Below the pieces are notes generated by a model that saw only the letters and a list, made by a program, of their open reading frames with translations, did no database searches and had not been told where the DNA came from. A DNA stretch of 64,000 nucleotides from Turnera subulata (Eukaryota > Streptophyta > Magnoliopsida > Malpighiales > Passifloraceae), in assembly GCA_028386065.3 (NCBI GenBank), contig JAKUCV010006663.1:3143-67142 (forward strand), written 5' to 3'. The translations under genes and the position numbers were made by a program. How positions within the stretch are numbered: position 1 is the stretch's first letter; each line of letters opens with the position of its first letter. Of this stretch, positions 32,977 to 44,370 are shown piece after piece.

Positions 32977-35232
32977 TTGGACTATATCCATTCTGATCTT
33001 TGGGGTCCCTCTAGCACTCCTTCCAAAAGTGGTGCTCGTTATATGCTTACTTTTATTGATGATTACTCAAGAAAAGTTTGGGTATTCATTTTGAAGCACA
33101 AAGATGAAGTATTTAAATACTTCAAGCAATGGAAGATTATGATCGAAAAGCAGACTGGAAGAAAAATTAAGAGGCTGAAAACTGATAATGGCTTAGAGTT
33201 CTGTTTTTCAGAGTTTGATAATTTCTGCAAAGATGAAGGCATTATCAGGCATAAAATAGTGAGGCATACACCTCAACAAAATGGCATTGCAGAAAGGCTG
33301 AATAGAACTCTTTTGGAGAGAGCCAGATCTATGCTGTCAAATGCAGGTTTATCAAAAGACTTTTGGGCAGAGGCTGTTTCCACAGCCTGCTATTTGGTGA
33401 ATCGTTCTCCACACACAGCTATTGGATGCAAAATTCCGCAGGAGGTATGGTCTAATAATCCTGTTGATTATTCTAATCTGAAGATTTTTGGATGTCCTAC
33501 ATATGCACATGTTAATAATGGAAAGCTTGAACCTAGAGCTACAAAGTGCATATCTTTGGGTTATCAACCAGGAGTAAAGGGTTATAGACTTTGGTGTCCT
33601 GAAACCTCTAAATTATTAATTAGCAGAGATGTTACATTTGATGAATCTGCTATGTTTAATTCGAAAAAGGAGTTTTCTACTACCAGTGATTCAGTTAAGG
33701 TGGAGGATACAAGCAAACAGGTGGAGTTAGAGAACGACAACACAGTCTCCTCACAATGTGGAGTTCCTCAGCATAATCAAATTGGCGAGATTTTAGACTC
33801 CACAAATGTTGAAGACTCTCCACCAACAGAGCAATACAGCATTGCTCAAGGCAGACAAAGGAGGCAGATTAGACCACCACAAAAGTATGGCTATGCAGAT
33901 ATTGTGGCTCATGCATTATCAGTGGCAAAAGAGATATCTAATACTGATGAACCTTCCACATATTCTGAAGCTATTTCAAGTGCTGACTCTAGAAAGTGGT
34001 TAATTGCTATAGAGGAAGAAATGGAATCTCTTTAGAAAAACTCCACATGGGAGTTGGTACAGCTGCCTAAAGGAAAGAGGATAGTTGGTTGTAAATGGGT
34101 TTTCAAAAAGAAAAAGGTTCTCTAGGTGTTGAAGATGCCAGGTATAAGGCTAGATTGGTGGCCAAGGGCTATTCTCAGGTAGAAGGAATTGACTTTAATG
34201 ATATTTTCTCACCTGTTCTGAAACATAGCTCTATTCGTGTTTTGCTCTCTTTAGTTGCTATGCATAATTTGGAGTTGGAGCAACTTGATGTTAAAACAGC
34301 ATTTTTACACGGAGAATTGGAGGAGCAAATCTACATGAGTCAACCTGAAGGTTTTGTGATCGAGGGAAAAGAAGAGCATGTTTGTTTGTTGAAGAAATCT
34401 TTGTATGGATTGAAGCAGTCTCCTCGACAATGGTATAAAAGGTTTGATCTCTTCATAACCAGTCATGGTTATTCAAGGAGTAAATATGACAGTTGTGTAC
34501 ATCACAAGAAGCTTGATGATGGGTCGTTTCTTTACTTGCTCATTTATGTTGATGACATGCTTATTGCCTCCAAAGATATATCTGAGATTAACATGTTAAA
34601 GAATCAGTTGAGTGGTGAATTTGAAATGAAGGACTCAGCATGTGAGTGTAGTTAGTCGTTACATGGCTAATCCAGGAAAAATACACTGGCAAGCAGTGAA
34701 ATGGATACTTCGATTTCTACGTGGTACAGTTAATCATTGTTTGGAATATGGAAGAAGTTATTATGGCATTGTCGGTTTTGTTGATTCAGATTTCGCAGGT
34801 GATCTTGACAAAAGGAGGTCACTTTCAGGTTATGTATTTACTCTTGGAGGTTGTGTAGTCAGTTGGAAAGCTACTTTACAGTCTATTATTGCTTTGTCTA
34901 CAATAGAGGTAGAGTACATTGCTCTTACAGAGGCTATAAAGGAAGCTACTTGGTTGAGAGGTTTAATTGGTGGACTCAATTCCAATCAAGATGTTAGCAT
35001 TGTTCATTGTGACAGTCAAAGTGCTATATATTTGACGAAAGATCAATTGTTTCATGAAAGGACCAAGCATATTGATGTCAGGTACCATTTTATTCGAGAT
35101 ATAATTTCAGATGGTGATATCATTGTGAAAAAGATTGGTACTGCAGATAATCCAACAGATATGATAATGAAGCCTCTCTCGGTGACTAAGTTCAAGCATT
35201 GCTTGAACTTAATTGGGATACACAGTATTTGA
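32977..35232 (+). pseudogene. Copia-2 integrase, partial reverse transcriptase and RNase H
   Basis: The frame 32977-34035 has integrase residues Asp in YIHSDLWGP, Asp in KTDNGLEF and Glu in GIAERLNR, with HTPQQNG before the Glu. A stop at 34033-34035 and a frame change separate it from 34095-34655, which begins the reverse transcriptase (YKARLVAKGYSQVEGIDFND) and reaches YVDDMLIASKD. After EMKDSA the sequence jumps to SVVSRYMANPGKIHWQAVKW (34642 onward). Roughly 100-150 residues of reverse transcriptase are therefore deleted. RNase H follows with DSDFAGDLDKRRSLSGYVFT and HCDSQSAIYL and ends at 35232. Family assignment is firm; the protein is dead. Confidence 0.85.
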
Positions 35233-35308
35233 ATTTGCCCTTAAGGGCAATAGTGGAGAAGATGGATAAAAGATTTACTATAAGTTAATTCAAAGCCAAG
35301 GTGGAGAT

Positions 35309-35987
35309 TGAAAAGATTATGGCTTTTGAATTTTGGACAGTTTTTGCAAGTCAGGAAAGTTGGGCACCGTTTGAATTTTTTGGGCAAGCTTTGCAATTCA
35401 ACAAGGTTGGGCACCATCATCTTACAGCATGGATGGTAGTAAATTTAGACTTGATTTTTCCAGAGATAAAATGAAGCATGGGCAACAATATTTGAAGGTT
35501 GAAAATATGGCTCTTAAACTTGACAATATGGCTCCTAGGCTTGACAATATGGCTTCTAGATGAAGATGGTGGCTGCATGTTTCACACTACGGTTAGCATG
35601 CCAACTTTACCTATAAAAGGCCATTTCCAACAAGCCAAAGGACACAACAACAACACCATCAAGGCAGAACACAATGAGTTCTCCTTTTAGACTATAGAGC
35701 TTTTCTTTCAAGAGTTTTTGTGAGAGTTCTATACTTGGGTGTATTTGGGGTTTGGGATTTTTGAGAGAGCCATTTGTATATTTCCTTCTCCATTTTGCTA
35801 TAGTAAATACTTGATCCCTCTTTGCCAGTGGATGTAGACATTCAATAGCCGAACCACGTAAATCTTTGTCTCTTTTCTTCCTTTGCCATCTTTTCTCAAT
35901 TTCCTTTGTTAACACTCTACAAGAATTTCATATTCGATCCGGCTAGTACCATCACTAGGTGGTATCATAGCCATCTCTTTCCTAACA
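35309..35987 (+). repeat. Copia-2 3' LTR
   Basis: 679 bp; followed by the AAGAC duplication and then F-box coding sequence on the minus strand. Confidence 0.95.
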
Positions 35988-36235
35988 AAGACCTTGTACT
36001 CATTGAAAGCCGAATCGTACCCGAAGCCATAGGCATAGATCCCATCATCAGAGCAAGACACACAATCAAGCAATTTCCTGTATAAACCCGTGAAAGCATT
36101 CGAGACAACTATCTCCTAAGGGTGATTATGTTCCAGACAAACTAATCCATTGCATGATCCCACAAACCTCCTAAGCCAAAACTTTTGAAACGGATAACTT
36201 TCCTTGGTATTTACATGCCCAAGAGCGTCAGGAAT
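35988..36235 (-). pseudogene. F-box gene copy, central part (other side of Copia-2)
   Basis: The minus strand reads NTKESYPFQKFWLRRFVGSC, then NGLVCLEHNHP, a TAG stop (about 36119), EIVVSNAFTGLYRK, and AYGFGYDSAFNEYKVF, running directly into the AAGAC duplication. With the piece at 30236-30844 it re-creates the order of the intact gene. The F-box itself is missing because the copy ends at about 36235 beside a poly-T run and repeat-like DNA. The in-frame stop shows it was, or has become, a pseudogene. Confidence 0.85.
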
Positions 36236-36239
36236 TTTT

Positions 36240-36600
36240 TTTTTTTTGCTATTCGGTGAAGCCACGACACGATAATATGGCGATCTTTTGCGTTTTGGCC
36301 AATTTTGTATCCTGATATTTTGTTTGGTCGGTCATATACTTCGACTTTTAGTGGGCAGGCTAGTCATAGTCCCTCGGTCCGGTACCTGCCGACGTGGCAG
36401 GCTGCTCGGATTTGAGGTTTGAGAGGTGTTTCAAAACGATATTGTCTCGTGTGAAATCGGCGTCGTTTTAGAGAGTTAGGTGGACACGTCCGAACCATAT
36501 ATCTTTGAGGGCTCCACATGCTACCAACCCAAAACCCGATGAATAACTCCCAAAACTTGCCCAAAACACGACCCGGACTAGACAATTTATTTTAAATTAA
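36240..36600. mobile_element. Possible single terminal repeat of a Mutator-like element
   Basis: Its order of motifs (GGTCGGTCATATACTT, AGTGGGCAGGCTAGTCA, GACGTGGCAG, AAAACGATAT, GGCGTCGTTTT, then a GGTGGACACGT-like block) parallels the left TIR of the element at 3036, though diverged. No partner end is visible. The next 280 bp (36601-36880) is very AT-rich with no gene. Confidence 0.35.
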
Positions 36601-36880
36601 ATGGATTACTCTATATTTTATAAAATAACCAAGTGATGTAATCTAACTTTTATTTTTCCATTTCCATTTAAAAATTTTATTTTCTAATTTTAAAATAAAT
36701 AAATCTATATTTATTATATTTTTAAATTTAATATTTATAAATAAATTTTAAATATTATTTTTAAAAGTCTTTTTTTCACATCCTTTCCTTTTTTTTCTAT
36801 TTTTTTCGATTTTATGTTTTGTTTTAGATTTTGGAGAGTTTAATTAGGAATTTTGTATATTAATATTTGAAATAAATATA

Positions 36881-39266
36881 CAGTATACATACAACCGCAA
36901 ATACACCCAAGCCAACACAGAAAACAGTAGAAGTACAACAAGCACAAACATAGTATCAGTATCAACCTACCTGAACCAACTATACGTCGGACTTCTCATG
37001 GTTAAGCTAATCTCATAAACTCACCGACATATGACAATAGACTTACCAATTTTATTATTAGGGCCCTGTCACGTAATAAGTATTGGCCGTGCCTGGTAGC
37101 CAGGTTAGCTAACCCCAGGGTACTCCCCGTTAATCTATAAATATCTCAAATCACAAAGTATCACAATAACCGAGTCCCGCAGTCCTCGGCGGAAATCCCG
37201 CAGTCCTTCCTATAACAAATCAACTGAGTCCCGCAGTCCTCAGCCGGGAGTCCACGCAGTCCTCCCTATCATATCACAAATCACAGGGCGACTACCATCT
37301 GGCCGTACCAATACCTGTCACGTGACAACCTAGATGTCTAGATGTTATTACCACTGTTTATTATTATTTCTTATTCCACTGTCCAACAGTAACTCATCAT
37401 ATACACGTTCCCGAGCAGGCTCTCAGCCTCACAGCTCCTCTGGGAATTCAATCACAATGTCAGAATACCGGGTCACTGTCACTATTAACTCTATATCTCG
37501 TATCTCGTATAGTCATCACAATATCCACATCAACCTCACAAGGTTCAATAATCAAACACAGTAGTCATCAACACATAACAATAATCACAATAGCAGCCAG
37601 CAATAACATGACAGGCACAACAAGATAACATATAAGAAAAATGATCAATCAAACATTCGGGGTACCACGGGCAGCATACCGAAGTTTATAAGTTTATATC
37701 CTCACCTGATACTCCAGAAAATTGACATCCGATTAAGCCTCGATGTTCCCAAAGTCCATGTTCGGGTTCGCCGGAAAAATCCCGAGGCTTCGCCGGAAAA
37801 ATCTCGAGGCTGCCGGAACCTCGCCGGATTCCGGCCATGCACTGTTCACGCATCCTACAGCAAACCAAACGTCCTCTGTTGCTGTTCGTCGCCCATCCGA
37901 ATACCCAAATCATCGAGCAGAACCACCCACGTCCACAACAACAACATCAACGGCACCATCATCCACAGTTAATCAACTCACATCCACAACGATTAACAAG
38001 ACACAACACAACCAAACAGATCCGGTCAACACGAAACCGAAACAACAAGTCTAATTACAACAACCGAAAGGAAACAAATTAAGGAAAGCAGAAGAGGGAA
38101 GGGGTCGTCGTGGTCCTTACCCACGCGGCGGCGACGATGACGCTCCTCTGCTTCGGCAGAGGGAGGCGGCGAACGTGCAGGGGCAGGTGAAGGAAGATTG
38201 GACCTCCTATACACAGAGGCGGCTCGGGTTCAACTTGGTAGAGGCGTCGTCATCTAGATGTAGCAGCGGCGACAGGCGGCTCGAGCTCGGACCTCCGGTG
38301 GTGGCGGCGCGGTGGCTGACACGGAAGGTGATGGAGAAGAGGAGGTCGGATCCTCTGCCCAGTGATGGCTCGCCATGGCGACGAAGGGAGGAAGAGATGA
38401 GGAAGGGGTTGTGGCGGCGGCGCCTTGCTGCAGGGAAGGACGACGATGGCTGCAGCGGTGACGCGGCAGGGAGGAGAGGAAGGGGAGGAGGGAAGGAGAA
38501 AGGGAGAGAGGAGGGGAAAAGGAAGGAAGGATGAAGGGGAAGAAAGAAAAAGAAAAAGAAGGGGAGAGAGGGAGAAAGAGATTGGTGGCCGGTGTTGGCT
38601 CGGTTGGTTCACAGGAGAAGAAAGGTAAGAGGAAGAAAGTGAAAGAAAAAAAAGAAATGGAAGGAGGCAGGGTACGTGAGGGTATTGGTGAATGGAAGAG
38701 AAAATAAAGAAAATTGGAAAAATCCAAAGAAGAAAAAGGAGGAGAGAAAAAAAAGGAGAGGGGAGGGCGGTTGGAAGAATCGGGAGAGAGGGGGACAAGA
38801 ATGAGTGGAAGGAAAAGTAAAATGAAAAAAAAAATCTATTAATAATTGTAGGATTAGGCAGAAAAATCTGAGCCAGCAAAAGACCTATATGCCCTTCATG
38901 CTTCTCTTGTGTTTCAAAATATCCTAGGGGCATGATCGTCTTTCCGAAATTTGTCCCGGTTCCAAAATTACAACCTAGGCTCGGAAAATCCAATTAACTC
39001 TCCCGAGCGTTGCCCAAGTCTCGGAATTGAAAACCGAGGCTCGGTTAACCGTGTAAAATTCTCGGAAGTTAATTCCAAGGCTCGGTTACGAAGATACTCC
39101 AAAACGTCGTACGTCCTTGGCGATCGAAATGAAGCTCGGTTACTCCCGGTAAAATTCGGAAAACTCGGTGTGGTAGAATTCTCGGTTACAACGATAAAAT
39201 CTATTTACCGTTGTAAGAGTTAAAACGACTCGGTAAAATCTCAAAAATTTTACCCGGGTCGTTACA
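36881..39266 (-). repeat. Gypsy-type 3' LTR, truncated
   Basis: Lacks the counterpart of 41676-42010. It holds a repeated GAGTCCCGCAGTCCT motif (37171-37262), a GC-rich patch with paired CGCCGGAAAAATC motifs (about 37770) and a purine-rich tract (38380-38830). The 247-residue minus-strand frame at 38250-38993 is Ser/Pro/Leu/Phe low-complexity from the pyrimidine side of that tract. Confidence 0.9.
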
Positions 39267-39284
39267 ATCTACCCACCTTAAAAA
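39267..39284 (-). other. Gypsy-type polypurine tract
   Basis: Minus strand AAGGTGGGTAGAT directly before TGTAAC of the 3' LTR, preceded by ACGAAATTCTTTTT. Confidence 0.75.
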
Positions 39285-39450
39285 GAATTTCGTCCTCGAA
39301 ATTCCCGCTTATCCATGGGTCCTACCACGATAAGCTTCTGGTACACTCCACCAGGTGTCCGAACTCAACGTGATATGTCGCTTATACCCTTACACGACAT
39401 CTCATCTTCTATAAAAACCGAACCTCATTGCTGGCAACCCACACACAGCC

Positions 39451-39831
39451 TTGGACTCTCCACTGAGAACAAGAACAACTTCAGACTCGGAGGACAACAG
39501 CTACATCGGTGGCAGAGCTTTCCAAACAAGCTCCGATGAAGAGGAACCTCCGCAGAAGCGCTTCAAGACGAACATCATCGGCCTCAAGGAGCACATGGTC
39601 GTTTCCCCAAAACGACGAAAGAAGCGTGCCGGCAAGAAGGCTGAAGATCGCAAGGGCAAGGCGGTAGCTGAGAGCAGCACACCGCAGCAGAAGTTGACAC
39701 AACTGAACTTCTCGCTGAAGAAGATCAGCTCGGCGGTAGCACAGATAGAACTGGCGTGCATGGAGCTCTTTCCTCACATGGAAAATGCCAAAAAGATTGT
39801 AAAAGACCTAGAGAAGCAAGTAACTCCATAG
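39451..39831 (+). CDS. Antisense ORF 1 of the Gypsy-type element, unknown function
   Basis: 126 residues on the strand opposite to the retroelement, starting at ATG 39451 (MDSPLRTRTT). It has an acidic/Ser start, a lysine-arginine cluster (SPKRRKKRAGKKAEDRKGK) that could be a nuclear localisation signal, and a C-terminal helix-prone region (LKKISSAVAQIELACMELFP, then NAKKIVKDLEKQV) with heptad spacing suggesting a coiled coil. A TTATTATGAAATTAATAAAA stretch follows the stop. Higher GC than the surrounding interior supports past coding. Function and family are unknown to me. Confidence 0.4.
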   Translation: MDSPLRTRTTSDSEDNSYIGGRAFQTSSDEEEPPQKRFKTNIIGLKEHMVVSPKRRKKRAGKKAEDRKGKAVAESSTPQQKLTQLNFSLKKISSAVAQIELACMELFPHMENAKKIVKDLEKQVTP

Positions 39832-40678
39832 AGAGTACTTCTTCTCCTGTTGTAAACCTTTATTATGAAATTAATAAAATAAATTTCCTTTTTAAATCAA
39901 AATTCTTGTTAAATTATGTAAACTCGTGCTAACAGAAGGTTAAAAACATTTCAAGTAAAACAAAATCAACAATATGAATATAAAATCAAATATAAATAAC
40001 TAAAATTAAATCTCTTTTAACAAGACCAAAATATAAAGAAGTTAAAACAAAAATATTTCATGATCGGCGCCCGTACCGGACGTAAACATCCTCGAACCAC
40101 GAAACATAACTCGCACAGCTAACGGTGACGTCTGTTAACCTCGTGAATAAGATATCCGTTAACTCGGAAGGCGATGATCATGGAAACGTCCTGTGTCCCT
40201 CGAAAGACACGTTACCCACTTGTCAACAAATTCTGCATATGCCAAAAACGTCTGTCCAAGCTCACATCTCTCCACGATGTCCGAACAGCTGTGAGCTTGT
40301 CGCGCATGTGCTCTACTCGAGATACGGTCCCATCCGTCTGGCCTCAACGGTCACGGATGCTTGTGATAAAAGATGCAAGAGATATATAGGAAGGCCATAA
40401 AACAAAAGACAAGGTAGCCAGAGCGAAATAAAATCAAGAGATAGAAAAGGCTGAAAAACTCTGGCATGGGTCCGAAAAACGCGTAAAGCTTTAAATGCAA
40501 GCAACGGTAAAATTCAAAACAAAATCTTGAAAATCAAAAACGGAAATTACGCTCCCCGTAAGTGTATAAAAGAAGGAGCGGTGAGGGGTAAATCACCAAA
40601 AGCATTAAAGCAACAAAACTCTCAGAAAAAACAAAACCTCAACGTTCCAAAAACAAAATCCCACACGTTCCATTCACG

Positions 40679-41361
40679 ATGCCTGCTCCATCTTCAGTCT
40701 TCTTCGTCGAAGGTGCGAATCTCGACAGGAGAAACCGTCTGGCGTACAACATGGTCAATGAGCGTGCTGAAGAACTACCGAACGAGCTCGGTAGAATGCC
40801 CCGACTGGTCTTTGTCGACGAGCTCTACTCATCGCGGTTCTTCGTCACTCCAATGGAAGAGGTGTTCTTCCTAGAGGACCATGGGACACTGAGGACATCC
40901 TACTACGGATCAGCCAACTCCGTGATGTTCTTCATCTCGGATAGGCTTCAAGAGTTCAATCTGGAGTCCACTTGCCAAACTGTGGAGCAAGGCGCTTACT
41001 ACCAGCTAGCAATGACAGCCCAGAGCATACCCAGAATGACTCGGCTACCTCCAACCTGGCCAAAGGTACGACTACTGGTGTGGAACTGCAGAGGAGTGGC
41101 AAGACGTGCACAGGAGTTCTCTCGTACTTTGAGGGATCTGAAGAACCAGTACAAGCCCAACATGGTTCTTCTGACGGAGACGCAGTGGCAACCGCGAGAC
41201 GATCACGGTCTGATTCCACTCCGATTCCCTTAAGCTAACTGGTTCGAGATTCCTGGCCAGCGCGACAGAGGCGGCATGTGGTTCTCTTGGAGCGACAGAG
41301 TCACGGTCAACGTCAATAGTGACGCAAACAGCTTCCGTGTCAACGTCGTTGCAAACCGTTA
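40679..41361 (+). pseudogene. Antisense ORF 2: unknown N-terminus plus start of a LINE-type endonuclease domain
   Basis: ATG 40679 opens 184 codons. The first about 125 residues (VFFVEGANLDRRNRLAYNMV, FVDELYSSRFFVTPMEEVFF) match nothing I recognise. From about 41067 the protein reads KVRLLVWNCRGVARRAQEFS followed by LKNQYKPNMVLLTETQ. This is the first strand-helix block of the endonuclease/exonuclease/phosphatase fold as found in plant L1-type ORF2, with the Asn and Glu of the active site. A TAA at 41231-41233 interrupts it. The same frame then continues with WFEIPGQRDRGGMWFSW and ends at about 41361, well before the catalytic His/Asp part. It runs antisense to the host retroelement. Confidence 0.55.
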
Positions 41362-41660
41362 ATTGTATTTTTATTTTTATAAAATATCAAGAATCAATGG
41401 AATATTTCCCTTTTAATATAATATAAAATATCCATGTAATATTTCTGTTTGTACTCAAAATTTTAGTAATATTAGTAATATTTACATTTTCACTAATTAA
41501 TGGCATCATTTACCTCATGTATGAATGTTCTCCGACAGCTGGCGTCCCTTGACCGGATCCATAATGCACTAACTAAATGATATAAATGCAAAATGATAAA
41601 CATATGGAGCGAGCTATGCACAACAAACAAGCAAAGCAATCACCCGAGGACCTACAGCCC

Positions 41661-41672
41661 GCTCCGCTACCA
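41661..41672 (-). other. Gypsy-type primer-binding site
   Basis: Minus strand TGGTAGCGGAGC, three bases after the end of the 5' LTR; same variant as in the Copia and TRIM elements. Between 41362 and 41660 the interior is AT-rich and noncoding. Confidence 0.7.
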
Positions 41673-41675
41673 AAA

Positions 41676-44370
41676 TGAAACACCCTAACCTAAATTCACC
41701 CGACTAGCAGTAATTACAGCAAATAGTACCACCACGTGGCCAACATATCATAAAAGCAAGAACACATATTAATAAAAAGATAAATAGACAATCAAAATCA
41801 CAATTACGTCACCTTGTGGGGACATCAACATTTGCACAGCGGAAGCATTTCTAGATATTCAGTAACATTTCATATGCAAGACACAATGCATGCTATTGGA
41901 TCCGAGTCTTGTCCGAGGTGACGCCACAGCCGCCGGTATGCAAACCTAACCTGCAGGAACTGTGTGAGGGGTGAGACCAACCACTGTCTCACCGATAAAC
42001 AAATAAACAACAGTATACATACAACCGCAAATACACCCAAGCCAACACAGAACACAGTAGAAGTACAACAAGCACAAACATAGTATCGGTATCAACCTAC
42101 CTGAACCAACTATACGTCGGACTTCTCATGGTTAAGCTAATCTCATAAACTCACCGACATATGACAATAGACTTACCAATTTTATTATTAGGGCCCTGTC
42201 ATGTAATAAGTATTGGCCGTGCCTGGTAGCCAGGTTAGCTAACCCCAGGGTACTCCCCGTTAATCTATAAATATCTCAAATCACAAAGTATCACAATAAC
42301 CGAGTCCCGCAGTCCTCGGCGGAAGTCCCGCAGTCCTTCCTATAACAAATCAACTGAGTCCCGCAGTCCTCAGCCGGGAGTCCACGCAGTCCTCCCTATC
42401 ATATCACAAATCACAGGGCGACTACCATCTGGCCGTACCAATACCTGTCACGTGACAACCTAGATAATTATTTCTTATTCCACTGTCCAACAGTAACTCA
42501 TCATATACACGTTCCCGAGCAGGCTCTCAGCCTCACAGCTCCTCTGGGAATTCAATCACAATGTCAGAATACCGGGTCACTGTCACTATTAACTCTATAT
42601 CTCGTATCTCGTATAGTCATCACAATATCCACATCAACCTCACAAGGTTCAATAATCAAACACAGTAGTCATCAACACATAACAATAATCACAATAGCAG
42701 CCAGCAATAACATGACAGGCACAACAAGATAACATATAAGAAAAATGATCAATCAAACATTCGGGGTACCACAGGCAGCATACCGAAGTTTATAAGTTTA
42801 TATCCTCACCTGATACTCCAGAAAATTGACATCCGATTAAGCCTCGATGTTCCCAAAGTCCATGTTCGGGTTCGCCGGAAAAATCCCGAGGCTTCGCCGG
42901 AAAAATCTCGAGGCTGCCGGAACCTCGCCGGATTCCGGCCATGCACTGTTCACGCATCCTACAGCAAACCAAACGTCCTCTGTTGCTGTTCGTCGCCCAT
43001 CCGAATACCCAAATCATCGAGCAGAACCACCCACGTCCACAACAACAACATCAACGGCACCATCATCCACAGTTAATCAACTCACATCCACAACGATTAA
43101 CAAGACACAACACAACCAAACAGATCCGGTCAACACGAAACCGAAACAACAAGTCTAATTACAACAACCGAAAGGAAACAAATTAAGGAAAGCAGAAGAG
43201 GGAAGGGGTCGTTGTGGTCCTTACCCACGCGGCGGCGACGATGACGCTCCTCTGCTTCGGCAGAGGGAGGCGGCGAACGTGCAGGGGCAGGTGAAGGAAG
43301 ATTGGACCTCCTATACACAGAGGCGGCTCGGGTTCAACTTGGTAGAGGCGTCGTTATCTAGATGTAGCAGCGGCGACAGGCGGCTCGAGCTCGGACCTCC
43401 GGTGGTGGCGGCGCGGTGGCTGACACGGAAGGTGATGGAGAAGAGGAGGTCGGATCCTCTGCCCGGTGATGGCTCGCCATGGCGACGAAGGGAGGAAGAG
43501 ATGAGGAAGGGGTTGTGGCGGCGGCGCCTTGCTGCAGGGAAGGACGACGATGGCTGCAGCGGTGACGCGGCAGGGAGGAGAGGAAGGGGAGGAGGGAAGG
43601 AGAAAGGGAGAGAGGAGGGGAAAAGGAAGGAAGGATGAAGGGGAAGAAAGAAAAAGAAAAAGAAGGGGAGAGAGGGAGAAAGAGATTGGTGGCCGGTGTT
43701 GGCTCGGTTGGTTCACAGGAGAAGAAAGGTAAGAGGAAGAAAGTGAAAGAAAAAAAAGAAATGGAAGGAGGCAGGGTACGTGAGGGTATTGGTGAATGGA
43801 AGAGAAAATAAAGAAAATTGGAAAAATCCAAAGAAGAAAAAGGAGGAGAGAAAAAAAAGGAGAGGGGAGGGCGGTTGGAAGAATCGGGAGAGAGGGGGAC
43901 AAGAATGAGTGGAAGGAAAAGTAAAATGAAAAAAAAAATCTATTAATAATTGTAGGATTAGGCAGAAAAATCTGAGCCAGCAAAAGACCTATATGCCCTT
44001 CATGCTTCTCTTGTGTTTCAAAATATCCTAGGGGCATGATCGTCTTTCCGAAATTTGTCCCGGTTCCAAAATTACAACCTAGGCTCGGAAAATCCAATTA
44101 ACTCTCCCGAGCGTTGCCCAAGTCTCGGAATCGAAAACCGAGGCTCGGTTAACCGTGTAAAATTCTCGGAAGTTAATTCCAAGGCTCGGTTACGAAGATG
44201 CTCCAAAACGTCGTACGTCCTTGGCGATCGAAATGAAGCTCGGTTACTCCCGGTAAAATTCGGAAAACTCGGTGTGGTAGAATTCTCGGTTACAACGATA
44301 AAATCTATTTACCGTTGTAAGAGTTAAAACGACTCGGTAAAATCTCAAAAATTTTACCCGGGTCGTTACA
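41676..44370 (-). repeat. Gypsy-type 5' LTR, full length
   Basis: 2,695 bp. Carries the same repeated GAGTCCCGCAGTCCT block (42302-42394) and the same purine-rich tract as the other LTR; lacks 26 bp present near 37340. Confidence 0.9.

Larger units (their letters stand above)
30845..35987 (+). mobile_element. Copia LTR retrotransposon 2, inserted in the F-box pseudogene
   Basis: 5,143 bp with LTRs at 30845-31497 (653 bp) and 35309-35987 (679 bp), both starting TGAAAAGATTATGG and ending CCTAACA. AAGAC flanks it at 30840-30844 and 35988-35992. The right LTR has extra short blocks, such as an added GTACCATCACTA near 35947. The purine-rich AAGGTGGAGAT precedes the right LTR. The interior codes for Gag-Pol, broken by stops and frame changes and with a deletion inside the reverse transcriptase. 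The element is not autonomous. Confidence 0.95.
36881..44370 (-). mobile_element. Large Gypsy-type LTR element without visible gag-pol (LARD-like)
   Basis: Two direct copies of about 2.4 kb (36881-39266 and 42011-44370) flank a 2.4-kb interior. By eye they differ at roughly ten substitutions and one 26-bp indel. Read on the minus strand the 5' LTR is 44370-41676 (2,695 bp): it starts TGTAACGACCCGGG and ends TTTCA, followed by a primer-binding site. The 3' LTR is preceded by GAGGACGAAATTC and AAGGTGGGTAGA, the characteristic end of Gypsy/chromovirus-like elements. The 3' LTR (36881-39266) lacks its last 335 bp. I see no capsid, protease, integrase or RT on the sense strand. The right flank ATGCA (44371-44375) fits a target duplication whose left copy was lost. 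Confidence 0.85.

Noticed and set aside
38250..38993. 247-residue ORF in the Gypsy-type LTR (identical copy at 43354-44097)
   Set aside because: Ser/Pro/Phe-rich product of a purine/pyrimidine tract. Identity between the copies simply reflects LTR identity.
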